Of a stretch of 64,000 bases of DNA, positions 8,784-16,720 are shown piece by piece; within the stretch, counting starts at the first letter, position 1; each line of letters starts with the position of its first letter. The notes beneath the pieces are model-generated. The model was not told the origin of the DNA. It did no database searches and saw only the letters and a list, made by a program, of their open reading frames with translations. The stretch is from Streptomyces dengpaensis (GTDB taxonomy: Bacteria; Actinomycetota; Actinomycetes; Streptomycetales; Streptomycetaceae): contig NZ_CP026652.1 in NCBI RefSeq assembly GCF_002946835.1, positions 5,518,001-5,582,000 of the forward strand. Reading direction: 5' to 3'. Both the position numbers and the translations under genes were made by a program.

Positions 8784-8857
8784 GGTGAGTGACGGGACTT
8801 GAACCCGCGACTTCCTGGACCACAACCAGGTGCTCTACCAGCTGAGCTACACCCACC
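8784..8857 (-). tRNA. tRNA-His (GTG anticodon)
   Basis: The cloverleaf can be folded by eye. The acceptor stem GTGGGTG pairs with CACTCAC (one G-U). The D arm is AGCTCAGCTGGTAGAGC, the anticodon loop TTGTGGT lies between CCTGG and CCAGG, and the T loop is TTCAAGT. The anticodon is GUG. The extra G at position -1 faces C73, the identity element of tRNA-His, and is encoded here. CCA is not encoded and must be added by the tRNA nucleotidyltransferase. Confidence 0.97.
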
Positions 8858-8962
8858 ACGACCGGTCTTGGTTTCCCTGACCGGCCGAGAAAAAGTGTAC
8901 AGGGTCCGAAGGGGTGCTCGCGCACGACTTTTGCGGGGGCCCGTCAGGGCCCCGTCAAAGGC

Positions 8963-9589
8963 CTACGACGCGGGTTGTTCTGCGGACTCTTCCGCCGGCA
9001 GCACGTGCTTTGCCGCGATCGTGCGGGCGGTCTCCGAGTCCGGGCCCGGCTGCGGGACGAAGATCGCCTCGCGGTAGTAGCGGAGCTCGGCGATGGACTC
9101 GCGGATGTCGGCCAGGGCGCGATGGTTGCCGTTCTTCTGCGGACTGTTGAAGTACGCCCGCGGGTACCAGCGGCGGGCCAGCTCCTTGATGGAGGAGACG
9201 TCCACGATGCGGTAGTGGAGGTAGTCCTCGAGCGTGGGCATGTCCCGCAGGAGGAAGCCCCTGTCCGTGCCCACCGAGTTTCCGCAGAGCGGGGCCTTGC
9301 CCGGCTCCTTGACGTGCTCACGTACGTAGGACAGGACGTGCGCCTCGGCGTCCGCCAAGGTCGTGCCCGCGGCCAGCTCGTCGAGGAGGCCGGAGGCCGT
9401 GTGCATCTGGCGCACCACGTCCGGCATCGTCTCCAGCGCCGCGTCCGGCGGGCGGATCACGATGTCCACGCCCTCGCCGAGCACGTTCAGTTCCGAGTCG
9501 GTGACCAGCGCGGCCACCTCGATGAGCGCGTCCTCCGACAGCGAGAGCCCGGTCATCTCGCAGTCGATCCACACCATGCGATCGTTCAT
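8963..9589 (-). CDS. orn: Oligoribonuclease
   Basis: A 208-residue DEDDh 3'-5' exoribonuclease that degrades the last 2-5 nucleotide RNAs, including pGpG and other linear dinucleotides from cyclic dinucleotide turnover. Catalytic motifs are visible: WIDCEMTGL (ExoI, D and E), [12 protein letters not shown] (ExoII region) and NHRALADI (ExoIII with the His and last Asp). ATG 9589 gives the N-terminus [12 protein letters not shown] known from the streptomycete enzyme. It sits directly downstream of adpA on the same strand, the usual Streptomyces arrangement, and loss of this enzyme is known to impair development there. Confidence 0.96.
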   Translation of the reverse strand: MNDRMVWIDCEMTGLSLSEDALIEVAALVTDSELNVLGEGVDIVIRPPDAALETMPDVVRQMHTASGLLDELAAGTTLADAEAHVLSYVREHVKEPGKAPLCGNSVGTDRGFLLRDMPTLEDYLHYRIVDVSSIKELARRWYPRAYFNSPQKNGNHRALADIRESIAELRYYREAIFVPQPGPDSETARTIAAKHVLPAEESAEQPAS

Positions 9590-9728
9590 GACACTCACCC
9601 TACGGCGCGCTCCGGCCAGGCGGACCCGCCCGTACCCGCCCATGCGCCCGGCGCGGGCCCGCACACAACGGCGCGGGCCCCCGCCAGGCACGTACGACAG
9701 GCGTACGACGGTCGTGGCTACGGCCCTA

Positions 9729-10970
9729 CTACGGCGCGCTGCGCTGCCCCGGCAGGCTCGGCCGTCCCGCCACGTACAGCTCCGGGCCGGGCTTGCCCGG
9801 GTCCGTGGAGAGCGACGCGGCCGCGCCCAGGGCACCGGCGGCCGCGGTGCGGCGGGTCTGCATCGGGACCGGGCTGGGCCCCTCGTGGTTCAGGGACGGT
9901 GGTGGTCCGGCCTGTCCCATCGCGCCGTCCGCCTCCGAGGCCCGCTCGGACTGCGGCCGGCGCGCGCGGTACGCCGCCCGGTACGCGGCCGGGGACGAGC
10001 CCAGCTGGCGCCGGAAGTGGCCCCGCAGCGCGACCGGCGAGCGGAAGCCGCAGCGGCCCGCGACCTCGTCGACCGAGTAGTCGGAGGTCTCCAGCAGGCG
10101 CTGCGCCTGCAGGACGCGCTGAGTGATCAGCCACTGCAGGGGAGCGCTCCCGGTGAGCGAGCGGAACCGGCGGTCGAAGGTGCGGCGGCTCATGTACGCG
10201 CGGGCCGCCAGCGTCTCGACGTCGAACTGCTCGTGGAGGTGCTCCAGCGCCCAGGCGACGACCTCGGCGAGCGGGTCGGCGCCGATCTCCTCGGGCAGCG
10301 ACCGGTCCAGATAGCGCTCCTGGCCGCCGCTCCGGCGGGGCGGGACCACGAGCCGGCGGGCCAGGGCCCCTGCCGCCTCATTGCCGTGATCCATCCGCAC
10401 GATATGGAGACAGAGGTCGATTCCGGCCGCCGTTCCCGCCGACGTCAGGACGTCTCCGTCGTCGACGAAGAGTTCTCGTGGGTCGACGTGTACGGACGGA
10501 TAGCGCTTGGCCAGTGTCGGTGCGTACATCCAGTGGGTCGTGGCCGGCCGGCCGTCCAGTAAACCCGCGGCCGCCAGCACGAAGGCACCGGTGCAGAGCC
10601 CGACGATGCGGGCACCCTCCTCGTGCGCCCGGCGCAGCGCGTCGAGCGCCTCCTCCGGTGGCGGCGAGGTGATCGACCGCCAGGCGGGCACGACAACCGT
10701 GCCTGCCCGGGAGATCGCCTCCAGGCCATGGGGCGCCGTGAGTTCCAGGCCTCCTGTGGTCCGCAGTGGGCCTTCCTCGCCCGCGCACACCAGCAACCGG
10801 TAGCGCGGCACGCCGGCGTCCTGGCGGTCAATCCCGAACACCGACAGCGGTATGGAACTCTCGAAAATGGGGCCGCCGCTGAACAGCAGCACCGCGACGA
10901 TCTCCTTGCGGCGTCGCCCGGAAAGCTTCCGGGCCACGGCTTCCGGCGCGGCAGCGGAGTCGTGGCTCAT
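9729..10970 (-). CDS. adpA: AdpA, pleiotropic developmental regulator (AraC/XylS type)
   Basis: A 413-residue master regulator of aerial growth and secondary metabolism. Residues 20-200 form the ThiJ/PfpI/DJ-1-like dimerisation domain ([34 protein letters not shown]). Residues about 230-330 form the double helix-turn-helix AraC domain ([37 protein letters not shown]). The remaining tail is disordered and variable. Leu137 is encoded by TTA (10560-10562), the conserved bldA-dependent codon of adpA. The family binds the degenerate consensus TGGCSNGWWY. The gene precedes oligoribonuclease, the known adpA-ornA context. Confidence 0.98.
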   Translation of the reverse strand: MSHDSAAAPEAVARKLSGRRRKEIVAVLLFSGGPIFESSIPLSVFGIDRQDAGVPRYRLLVCAGEEGPLRTTGGLELTAPHGLEAISRAGTVVVPAWRSITSPPPEEALDALRRAHEEGARIVGLCTGAFVLAAAGLLDGRPATTHWMYAPTLAKRYPSVHVDPRELFVDDGDVLTSAGTAAGIDLCLHIVRMDHGNEAAGALARRLVVPPRRSGGQERYLDRSLPEEIGADPLAEVVAWALEHLHEQFDVETLAARAYMSRRTFDRRFRSLTGSAPLQWLITQRVLQAQRLLETSDYSVDEVAGRCGFRSPVALRGHFRRQLGSSPAAYRAAYRARRPQSERASEADGAMGQAGPPPSLNHEGPSPVPMQTRRTAAAGALGAAASLSTDPGKPGPELYVAGRPSLPGQRSAP

Positions 10971-11344
10971 CCTGCTAAGCCCCCCTCGGTGGTCGCGGCT
11001 CCTCGGTTGTGTCGCTCCTGCACGTTTCCCCTCGGTCCTGCACGAGTCCCCCGCCGTAAGACAAGATCGAATCTACTGTGTCCCGTAGCGCCAAGGTGAC
11101 CAGTTCGGCACTCGACAGAATGTCGACATGGCAACTTGGCGTGAAGCATTCGATCACGAAGCGTTGCACTCGCGGGCCGCGCAGGGAAGTGCGCCTCGTG
11201 GCCGTGGCCAATCCACATAGGGTGCGTGAGGCCTGCGTGGGCCTTTCGGTGCAGGTCGAACGGGGGTTGGGGGGTCGTTCGACCAACGGATGCACGCGGC
11301 GCATAAGTTGGCTGAAAACCAACGGGGGCGTGCGCGCAAACCGG
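10971..11344. promoter_or_regulatory. Long adpA upstream region without genes
   Basis: These 374 bases between adpA and the small membrane protein gene hold no convincing reading frame. adpA in other species has a long leader with its promoter, AdpA self-binding sites and, in S. griseus, the A-factor receptor site. I could not pick out a full-consensus AdpA site or a gamma-butyrolactone receptor box by eye, so only the general role is claimed. Confidence 0.5.
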
Positions 11345-11857
11345 TCAGTCGGCTGGCTTGCTCCCCCCGCCGTGCCGACCGCCTCTGTGAGCCCCCGGAC
11401 CACCCCTGCCGCGCACGGCCGGCGCGCCCGCGCCACCCCGGCCGCGCGCGGCCGGTACACCCGCGCCACCCCTGCCGTGCCGGCCGCGGTGCGGGGCGAG
11501 CTCCGCGGCGCGCAGCCGCGCCGCGCCCCGCTCGGACTGCCTCAGCAGCACCCGGCAGGCCCCGGTGACGGCCGCCAGGCCCAGGGCCGTACCGGCAGCA
11601 CCGGCAAGCGAGGTGCCGTACCAGACGAGCACCAGCGGAACCAGGACACAGCTGAAGACCGCCCATCGCACCACAGTGCTCGCGGTGTCCGGTACGGGGG
11701 GCGGCGACGCGGAGTGCGCTCCGCAGGCTCCGGAGGGCGGGCGCGCGCCGGCGGGCGGGGGCGCGCTGGAGGAGGCGTCGGGCGCGGTCTCGGGTCCGGG
11801 CACGGTCTGCTCCCTAGTACTCCAGTGCTCTCCATGCTCTCCATGGCGGTGGCTCAC
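11345..11857 (-). CDS. Small membrane protein upstream of adpA
   Basis: A 170-residue protein with no known domain. The N-terminal 65 residues are His-rich at the start (SHRHGEHGEHWS) and then Pro/Ala/Ser-rich. Two membrane helices follow, around residues 66-84 and 86-106 (VVRWAVFSCVLVPLVLVWYG, AGTALGLAAVTGACRVLL). The C-terminal tail is Gly/Arg-rich and carries repeated GRGG units. It is transcribed in the direction of adpA with a 374-bp gap. Composition is biased, so the exact ends are less certain than the membrane part. No function is proposed. Confidence 0.6.
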   Translation of the reverse strand: MSHRHGEHGEHWSTREQTVPGPETAPDASSSAPPPAGARPPSGACGAHSASPPPVPDTASTVVRWAVFSCVLVPLVLVWYGTSLAGAAGTALGLAAVTGACRVLLRQSERGAARLRAAELAPHRGRHGRGGAGVPAARGRGGAGAPAVRGRGGPGAHRGGRHGGGSKPAD

Positions 11858-12164
11858 CGGTTCAACGCGTGTTCGACCGGCCGGTCACTGTCTGGCCGCC
11901 GGTGTACGGCGCCGGTATGCGGCGCGAGGACGGCCCTGACCTTGGGTGAACGCTGTACAAACCGCCTGTACGGGGCAGCAACCATTGCGTTACGGGCGGC
12001 CTCTCATGCATGCTCCGGGGAACGCCGCGTAGCGCGCGCGGGATCTGGGCAGAGGAGGCGTGCCGCCGTACCCTTGGGGGTATGCGGTTGGGAAGATGAT
12101 TCCCGGACACAGCTCTGCCGATCGTTGTCGTCCCCACCACGAGGATCCAAACGCCGAGATACCC
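11858..12164. promoter_or_regulatory. Divergent promoter region, small membrane protein / Usp
   Basis: This 307-bp gap separates the minus-strand membrane protein from the plus-strand universal stress protein. A plus-strand frame enters the Usp gene from about 12060, but the conserved protein starts at ATG 12165. I see no strong palindrome or terminator here. Confidence 0.4.
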
Positions 12165-12692
12165 ATGGCCGGTCACGAATTCTTCGATCCCGCGGACCGC
12201 AAGCGCCCGCTCGCCGATCCCACGGCGGCCGAGCCCTTGGCGGCGGAAGAACCCCGCCAGTCCTGCGATCCCGCCTTCAAGCACGGCGTCGTCGTCGGTT
12301 TCGACGGCTCGACGTCCAGCGAGCGTGCCCTCGCCTACGCGATCGGCATGGCCCACCGCTCCGGCTCGGGCCTGATCATCGTGCATGTGGCCAACCGGCT
12401 GCCCACCACGGTGTGGGCGGGCTGTGAGCCACCGGTCTTCGTCGACGTGCCGGACCACCGCACCGAGGTGCTCGGGCTCGAGCTCGCCTGCGCCGAGTAT
12501 CTGGCCGAGGTGCCGTGGATCCTCGTCGAGCGCGGCGGTGACATCTGTCACGAACTCGAAGAGGTGGGGCGGGAGTACGAGGCGGACGCGATCGTCGTCG
12601 GCTCCACGCACGGCCTCGTCGGGCGGATCTTCGGCTCCGTCGCCGGGCGTCTCGCCAAGCGGGCGCAGCGCCCCGTGGTCGTCATTCCGTAA
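12165..12692 (+). CDS. Universal stress protein (UspA family)
   Basis: A 175-residue single-domain Usp. Residues 1-35 form a polar, family-variable extension. The Rossmann-like core begins at VVVGFDGSTSSERALAYAIG and ends with VVGSTHGLVGRIFGSVA, the ATP-binding glycine pattern of ATP-type Usp proteins, then RPVVVIP. ATG 12165 was chosen because upstream residues look non-coding. Function beyond nucleotide binding and stress association is not predictable. It is a single gene with no close partner in the same direction. Confidence 0.88.
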   Translation: MAGHEFFDPADRKRPLADPTAAEPLAAEEPRQSCDPAFKHGVVVGFDGSTSSERALAYAIGMAHRSGSGLIIVHVANRLPTTVWAGCEPPVFVDVPDHRTEVLGLELACAEYLAEVPWILVERGGDICHELEEVGREYEADAIVVGSTHGLVGRIFGSVAGRLAKRAQRPVVVIP

Positions 12693-12894
12693 ACCCTGTC
12701 GTTGCCGAGTCGCAACTCGAAGTTGCCCCAGGTGAGATGAGTCCTCGGCGTCGTCAACTCCCGTGTGGCGCAGCGCAAATCTACTCACGCGTAGAGGTGG
12801 TTTGTGCCCTTGTGAAGGGTACATACCGGTCGCCGGACCAACCGCACGGCCGGTACCACGCAGCACAACCGAACATGCAAGAAGGGAGCCCGCC

Positions 12895-13464
12895 GTGGAC
12901 AACGACGTCTCTGCGGGAAGCACCACCACGACCCTCGGCCACCTCGCGCTCGGACTCACCCTGCTGGCCTTCGGGCTCGGACACACCGAGGTGATCGACG
13001 GCGTCACGGCAGCCGACTCCGTCTCGCTCGCCACCTACATCGGTGGCATCGCGCTCTTCGTCGCCGGTCTGTTCGCCTTCCGCGAGCGTGACGCCTTCAC
13101 CGGTACGGCCTTCTCCGGACTCGGCGCGTTCTGGTTCACCTGGGGTGTCGGCTCCGACACGCAGATGTCCGCCAACGCCGCCGGCCTCTTCCTGCTCCTG
13201 TTCGCCCTCTTCGCGCTCAGCCTGACCGCCGGGGCGAGCGGTGCGCCCCTGCTCACGAGGGGCACGTACGCGCTGCTCTTCGTGGGCCTTCTCCTACTGG
13301 CCATCGGGCAGTTCGGCGATTCCAGCGGTCTCGGCAAGGTCGCGGGCTGGTTCGCCGCGGCCAGTGGGCTGCTGGCCTGGTACGGGGCCACGGCGGCGCT
13401 CGCCAACTGGCCCACCGCACTGCCCGGACGCGCCGCCGGCCGGGGGGTGACGGCCACCGGCTGA
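12895..13464 (+). CDS. GPR1/FUN34/YaaH (acetate uptake) family membrane protein
   Basis: A 189-residue protein with six closely packed membrane helices, for example HLALGLTLLAFGLGHTEV, VSLATYIGGIALFVAGLFAF, GLFLLLFALFALSLTAG and YALLFVGLLLLAIGQFG. Length and pattern (a GAFWFTWGV-like central helix and an aromatic WFAAASGLLAWYGA helix) match the AceTr family of acetate/succinate permeases. The start is GTG 12895 with AAGGGAG eight bases upstream. The characteristic N-terminal NPAPLGL motif is altered, so the substrate remains open. It is followed by a strong terminator. Confidence 0.8.
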   Translation: MDNDVSAGSTTTTLGHLALGLTLLAFGLGHTEVIDGVTAADSVSLATYIGGIALFVAGLFAFRERDAFTGTAFSGLGAFWFTWGVGSDTQMSANAAGLFLLLFALFALSLTAGASGAPLLTRGTYALLFVGLLLLAIGQFGDSSGLGKVAGWFAAASGLLAWYGATAALANWPTALPGRAAGRGVTATG

Positions 13465-13511
13465 AGCAGGCGCGGGCCGGGGCATTGGGCGGCCCTGGCC
13501 CTGGAAAGAAC

Positions 13512-13546
13512 GACCCCCTGTGTGAAGGTGGCACACACAGGGGGTC
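13512..13546. terminator. Bidirectional terminator, GPR1-like gene / glmS
   Basis: A 13-bp perfect stem (GACCCCCTGTGTG, 13512-13524, with 13534-13546) and a 9-nt loop, followed by TGTTCTCT on the plus strand. It lies between two convergent genes. Confidence 0.88.
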
Positions 13547-13577
13547 TGTTCTCTGCGGCTAAACCGCCGCCGCTCTT

Positions 13578-15395
13578 CTATTCCACCGTGACCGACTTCG
13601 CCAGGTTCCGCGGCTTGTCGATGTCCCGGCCCAGGGCCAGCGCCGTGTGGTAGGCGAGGAGTTGGAGCGGGATGCCCATGAGGATCGGGTCGAGCTCGTC
13701 CTCGTTCTTCGGGACGACGATCGTCTGGTCGGCCTTCTCCTGCTCCTGGTGGGCGACCGCGAGGATCTTGCCGCTGCGGGCCTTGATCTCCTCCAGGGCG
13801 GCGCGGTTCTTCTCCAGGAGGTCGTCGTCGGGGACGATCGCGACCGTCGGCAGGGCGGGCTCGATGAGCGCCAGCGGGCCGTGCTTGAGCTCGGAGGCGG
13901 GGTAGGCCTCGGCGTGGATGTACGAGACCTCCTTGAGCTTCAGCGAGGCCTCACGGGCCACCGGGTAGCCCCGTACGCGGCCGATGAAGAGCATCGAGCG
14001 GGCCTCGGCGTACTCCGCGGCCAGCTTCTTGATCTCGTCCTCCTGCTCCAGGATCTCGGAGATCTGGCCGGGCAGCTTGCGCAGGCCCTCGATCATCCGC
14101 TTGCCGTCCCGCACGGACAGGTCGCGGGTGCGGCCGAGGTGCAGGGCGAGCAGCGCGAAGGCGACGGTCGTGTTGGTGAAGCACTTGGTGGACACCACGC
14201 AGACCTCGGGGCCCGCGTGCACGTACATGCCGCCGTCCGCCTCGCGGGCGATCGCCGAGCCGACGACGTTGACGACGCCGAGGACCCGAGCGCCCTTGCG
14301 CTTGAGCTCCTGCACGGCGGCCAGGACGTCGTACGTCTCGCCCGACTGGGAGACCGCGACGTAGAGGGTGTCGGGGTCGACGACCGCGTTGCGGTAGCGG
14401 AACTCCGAAGCCGGCTCGGCGTCCGCGGGGATGCGGGCCAGCTCCTCGATCATCTGGGCGCCGATCATGCCCGCGTGGTAGGAGGTGCCGCAGCCGAGGA
14501 TCTTCACGCGGCGGATCTTGCGCGCCTCGCGGGCGTCCAGGTTGAGGCCGCCGAGGTGCACGGTGGAGAAGCGGTCGTCGATGCGGCCGCGCAGCACGCG
14601 GTCCACGGCGTCGGCCTGCTCGTGGATCTCCTTGTGCATATAGGTGTCGTGGCCGCCCATGTCGTACGAGGCGGCCTCCCACTCCACGGTGGTCGGCTCG
14701 GCCGTCGTCCGGGTGCCCTCGGTGGTGTACGTACGGAAGTCATCGGCCTTGAGGGTGGCCATCTCGCCGTCGTCGAGGGTCACTATCTGCCGGGTGTGGG
14801 TGACCAGGGCGGCGATGTCCGAGGCGACGAACATCTCCTTCTCGCCGATGCCGAGGACGACCGGGGAGCCGTTGCGGGCCACCACGATGCGGTCGGGGAA
14901 GTCGGCGTGCAGGACCGCGATGCCGTACGTGCCCTCGATCACACGGAGCGCGTCGCGGACCTTGTCCTCGAGCTTCTCCTGCTGCGAGCGGGCGATGAGG
15001 TGGGTGAGGACCTCGGTGTCGGTCTCGGAGAGGAACTCGACGCCGTCGGCCTCGAGCTTCTTCCGCAGCTCGGCGGCGTTGTCGATGATGCCGTTGTGGA
15101 CGACCGCGACCGTGTTGTCGGCCGACATGTGCGGGTGGGCGTTCACATCGGAGGGGGCGCCGTGGGTGGCCCAGCGGGTGTGGGCGATGCCGGTGGTGCC
15201 CTTGAAGCGCGCGGGGACCTTGGCCTCCAGGTCACGGACCCGGCCCTTGGCCTTGACCATCTTCAGGCCGGCCGACTTGGGGGTCGTGACGACGATGCCC
15301 GCCGAGTCGTATCCGCGGTACTCCAGGCGCTGCAGGCCTTCGAGCAGCAGCGGGGCCACGTCACGCTTGCCGATGTAACCGACGATTCCGCACAT
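13578..15395 (-). CDS. glmS: Glutamine-fructose-6-phosphate aminotransferase (GlmS)
   Basis: A 605-residue enzyme that makes glucosamine-6-phosphate from fructose-6-phosphate and glutamine, the first step to cell-wall UDP-GlcNAc. The N-terminus MCGIVGYIGKRD carries the nucleophile Cys2 of the class II glutamine amidotransferase domain (to about residue 220, with HTRWATHG). Two SIS sugar-isomerase domains follow (ILGCGTSYHAG and SQSGETYD; then FIGRVRGYPVAREASLKLKE). The C-terminus ends KSVTVE, as expected for this family. A small gene ends 12 bp upstream in the same direction, so co-transcription is likely. No glmS ribozyme fold is apparent. Confidence 0.97.
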   Translation of the reverse strand: MCGIVGYIGKRDVAPLLLEGLQRLEYRGYDSAGIVVTTPKSAGLKMVKAKGRVRDLEAKVPARFKGTTGIAHTRWATHGAPSDVNAHPHMSADNTVAVVHNGIIDNAAELRKKLEADGVEFLSETDTEVLTHLIARSQQEKLEDKVRDALRVIEGTYGIAVLHADFPDRIVVARNGSPVVLGIGEKEMFVASDIAALVTHTRQIVTLDDGEMATLKADDFRTYTTEGTRTTAEPTTVEWEAASYDMGGHDTYMHKEIHEQADAVDRVLRGRIDDRFSTVHLGGLNLDAREARKIRRVKILGCGTSYHAGMIGAQMIEELARIPADAEPASEFRYRNAVVDPDTLYVAVSQSGETYDVLAAVQELKRKGARVLGVVNVVGSAIAREADGGMYVHAGPEVCVVSTKCFTNTTVAFALLALHLGRTRDLSVRDGKRMIEGLRKLPGQISEILEQEDEIKKLAAEYAEARSMLFIGRVRGYPVAREASLKLKEVSYIHAEAYPASELKHGPLALIEPALPTVAIVPDDDLLEKNRAALEEIKARSGKILAVAHQEQEKADQTIVVPKNEDELDPILMGIPLQLLAYHTALALGRDIDKPRNLAKSVTVE

Positions 15396-15407
15396 ATAGG
15401 GGTATTC

Positions 15408-15701
15408 CTAGCCGTAGACGATGCGGCGCAGCTGCCTGAGCGTGAGCTCCGGCGGCGCCACCGCGCGGTATTTCAGGTCCGCCTCGATCCGTTCGAAGAT
15501 CGCCGCGTTCACCAGGCCCTGGGCCTGGAGCTCGCGATGGCGGCGACGGACGTAGTCCTCGGTCGTCTCGTCGAAGTAGGCGAGCACGTCCTGGATCACC
15601 CGCAGCGCCTCGCCCCGGCTGAGCGGCGAGGACCGCGTGAGATGATCAACGAGTTCGTCGTGCACCCGGTAGATCCTGGGGTACCGGCGGCTGTTTCGCA
15701 A
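15408..15701 (-). CDS. Conserved small protein in front of glmS
   Basis: A 97-residue, strongly charged and mostly helical protein without a recognised domain. Conserved-looking blocks are RVHDELVDHL, VIQDVLAYFDETTEDYVRRRH and the C-terminal ELTLRQLRRIVYG. The first available start is TTG 15701 with GGCAGGA upstream; no ATG or GTG occurs further up in frame. A shorter start at the GTG of VHDEL is possible. It ends 12 bp before glmS and probably shares its transcript. Function unknown. Confidence 0.7.
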   Translation of the reverse strand: MRNSRRYPRIYRVHDELVDHLTRSSPLSRGEALRVIQDVLAYFDETTEDYVRRRHRELQAQGLVNAAIFERIEADLKYRAVAPPELTLRQLRRIVYG

Positions 15702-15706
15702 GAATC

Positions 15707-15724
15707 CTGCCCGATATCGGGCAG
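15707..15724. promoter_or_regulatory. Perfect 18-bp palindrome before the glmS leader gene
   Basis: CTGCCCGATATCGGGCAG is exactly self-complementary, with no loop. It ends 5 bp upstream of the TTG start of the 97-residue gene, in the 75-bp gap after the DUF4429 gene. A dyad of this type looks like an operator, or a hairpin over the ribosome binding site. It does not resemble the DasR box. Regulator unknown. Confidence 0.6.
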
Positions 15725-15776
15725 CTTCCTGTGAAAGCCCTGTCCCGCAGGCCCTGGCGTACGCCTTCGGGCCGTC

Positions 15777-16658
15777 TCACATGCGCTTGAGGACCGCCTG
15801 CTTGGCCAGGGTGAACTCCTCGTCCGTCAGGACGCCGTCCTTGTGCAGCTCGCCGAGCTCGCGCAGGCGGCGCAGCAGGGCGTCGTGGTCGGCCTCGGCG
15901 GAGGGCCGCGGGACCCCCGGCAGTTCCTTCGCCGGTACGTCCGTCACGGCGGGCGGCGCCGTCGGATGCGGCAGCCGCGCCTGTACCGCCGCCGCGACCA
16001 GCGCCATCAGCGGGTCCTTCTTGAAGCCCCACAGGTCAACGGAGTTGGGGTCGTACATCGGCGGGGCCTTGGTCGCCGCGCCGCGCACGGTGAAGCGCAG
16101 GCAGCCGTTCTCCAGGCCGACCGCGGGATGCCATTCGACGGCCGTGATGTCGGTCAGGGCGAGTGAGCGGGCGCCCGCGGCGGCCTTCGCTTCCTCCGTC
16201 TTCCAGTTCCACTCCAGGCGTACGTGCTCGCCGTCGAAGCTTGCCGTGCCGTCACCGGCGGAGGCGGACAGCGGCACGGAGGGGCCGGGCAGGAGGTAGG
16301 CGTCGACCGGGTCGGAGGGCACCTGGTCGAGCAGCAGGGCGTTGCGGACCTCGTCCACGAAGTACTCGGCGACGCCGTAGCGGTCGGACTCGACGGTGAG
16401 CTGGTACGGGTCGTGCGGCTCGGCGAGCTTGCCGCCGGTCGCCTGGAGCAGCGGGTCGGCGCCGTCGCGCAGCCGCAGCCTGAGCCGCCCGGTCTTCTTG
16501 CCCTGCTCGAAGGAGACGCCCGCCAACGCGGCCAGCGGGACGGTGAGTTCACCCAGGCTTCTGCGGAGAAGGCCGACGTTCTTGTCGCGTCCCGGTGTCA
16601 GCCGCAGTGCGTCGCCGTCGAAGGTCCACGTGCCGTCCCGCTGGATGATTTCCGCCAT
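15777..16658 (-). CDS. DUF4429/SHOCT domain protein
   Basis: A 293-residue cytoplasmic protein. Two related beta-rich units of the DUF4429 type cover about residues 1-115 (AEIIQRDGTWTFDGDALRL to VDEVRNALL) and 130-235 (TASFDGEHVRLEWNW to DPLMALVAAAVQ). The C-terminal 35 residues are a SHOCT motif (LLRRLRELGELHKDGVLTDEEFTLAKQAVL), a short helical oligomerisation element. ATG 16658 was preferred to the longer open frame because the upstream residues are a shadow of the GH20 leader. No biochemical role is known for this combination. It is divergent from the GH20 gene with a 62-bp gap. Confidence 0.85.
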   Translation of the reverse strand: MAEIIQRDGTWTFDGDALRLTPGRDKNVGLLRRSLGELTVPLAALAGVSFEQGKKTGRLRLRLRDGADPLLQATGGKLAEPHDPYQLTVESDRYGVAEYFVDEVRNALLLDQVPSDPVDAYLLPGPSVPLSASAGDGTASFDGEHVRLEWNWKTEEAKAAAGARSLALTDITAVEWHPAVGLENGCLRFTVRGAATKAPPMYDPNSVDLWGFKKDPLMALVAAAVQARLPHPTAPPAVTDVPAKELPGVPRPSAEADHDALLRRLRELGELHKDGVLTDEEFTLAKQAVLKRM

Positions 16659-16689
16659 GAGGGGGATTGTTTCACCGGGTGTGCGGGAG

Positions 16690-16705
16690 AGTGGTCTATA
16701 CCCAT
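16690..16705. promoter_or_regulatory. DasR-responsive element (dre)-like site
   Basis: AGTGGTCTATACCCAT matches the DasR consensus (A, G/C, TGGTCTAGACCA, G/C, T) at 13 of 16 positions and retains the TGGTCTA half site. It lies 15 bp upstream of the GTG of the GH20 hexosaminidase, between it and the DUF4429 gene. DasR, a GntR-family repressor released by glucosamine-6-phosphate, controls chitin and N-acetylglucosamine genes in Streptomyces (established); binding here is inferred. Confidence 0.8.
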
Positions 16706-16720
16706 TCGAAGGGAGCGCAT

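Noticed and set aside
13578..15701. glmS ribozyme in the glmS leader
   Set aside because: That ribozyme is typical of Firmicutes; no conserved core was visible and a small coding gene occupies the leader.
13647..15734. A 695-codon plus-strand frame over glmS
   Set aside because: It is the antisense of glmS; high GC3 leaves long open frames on the other strand.
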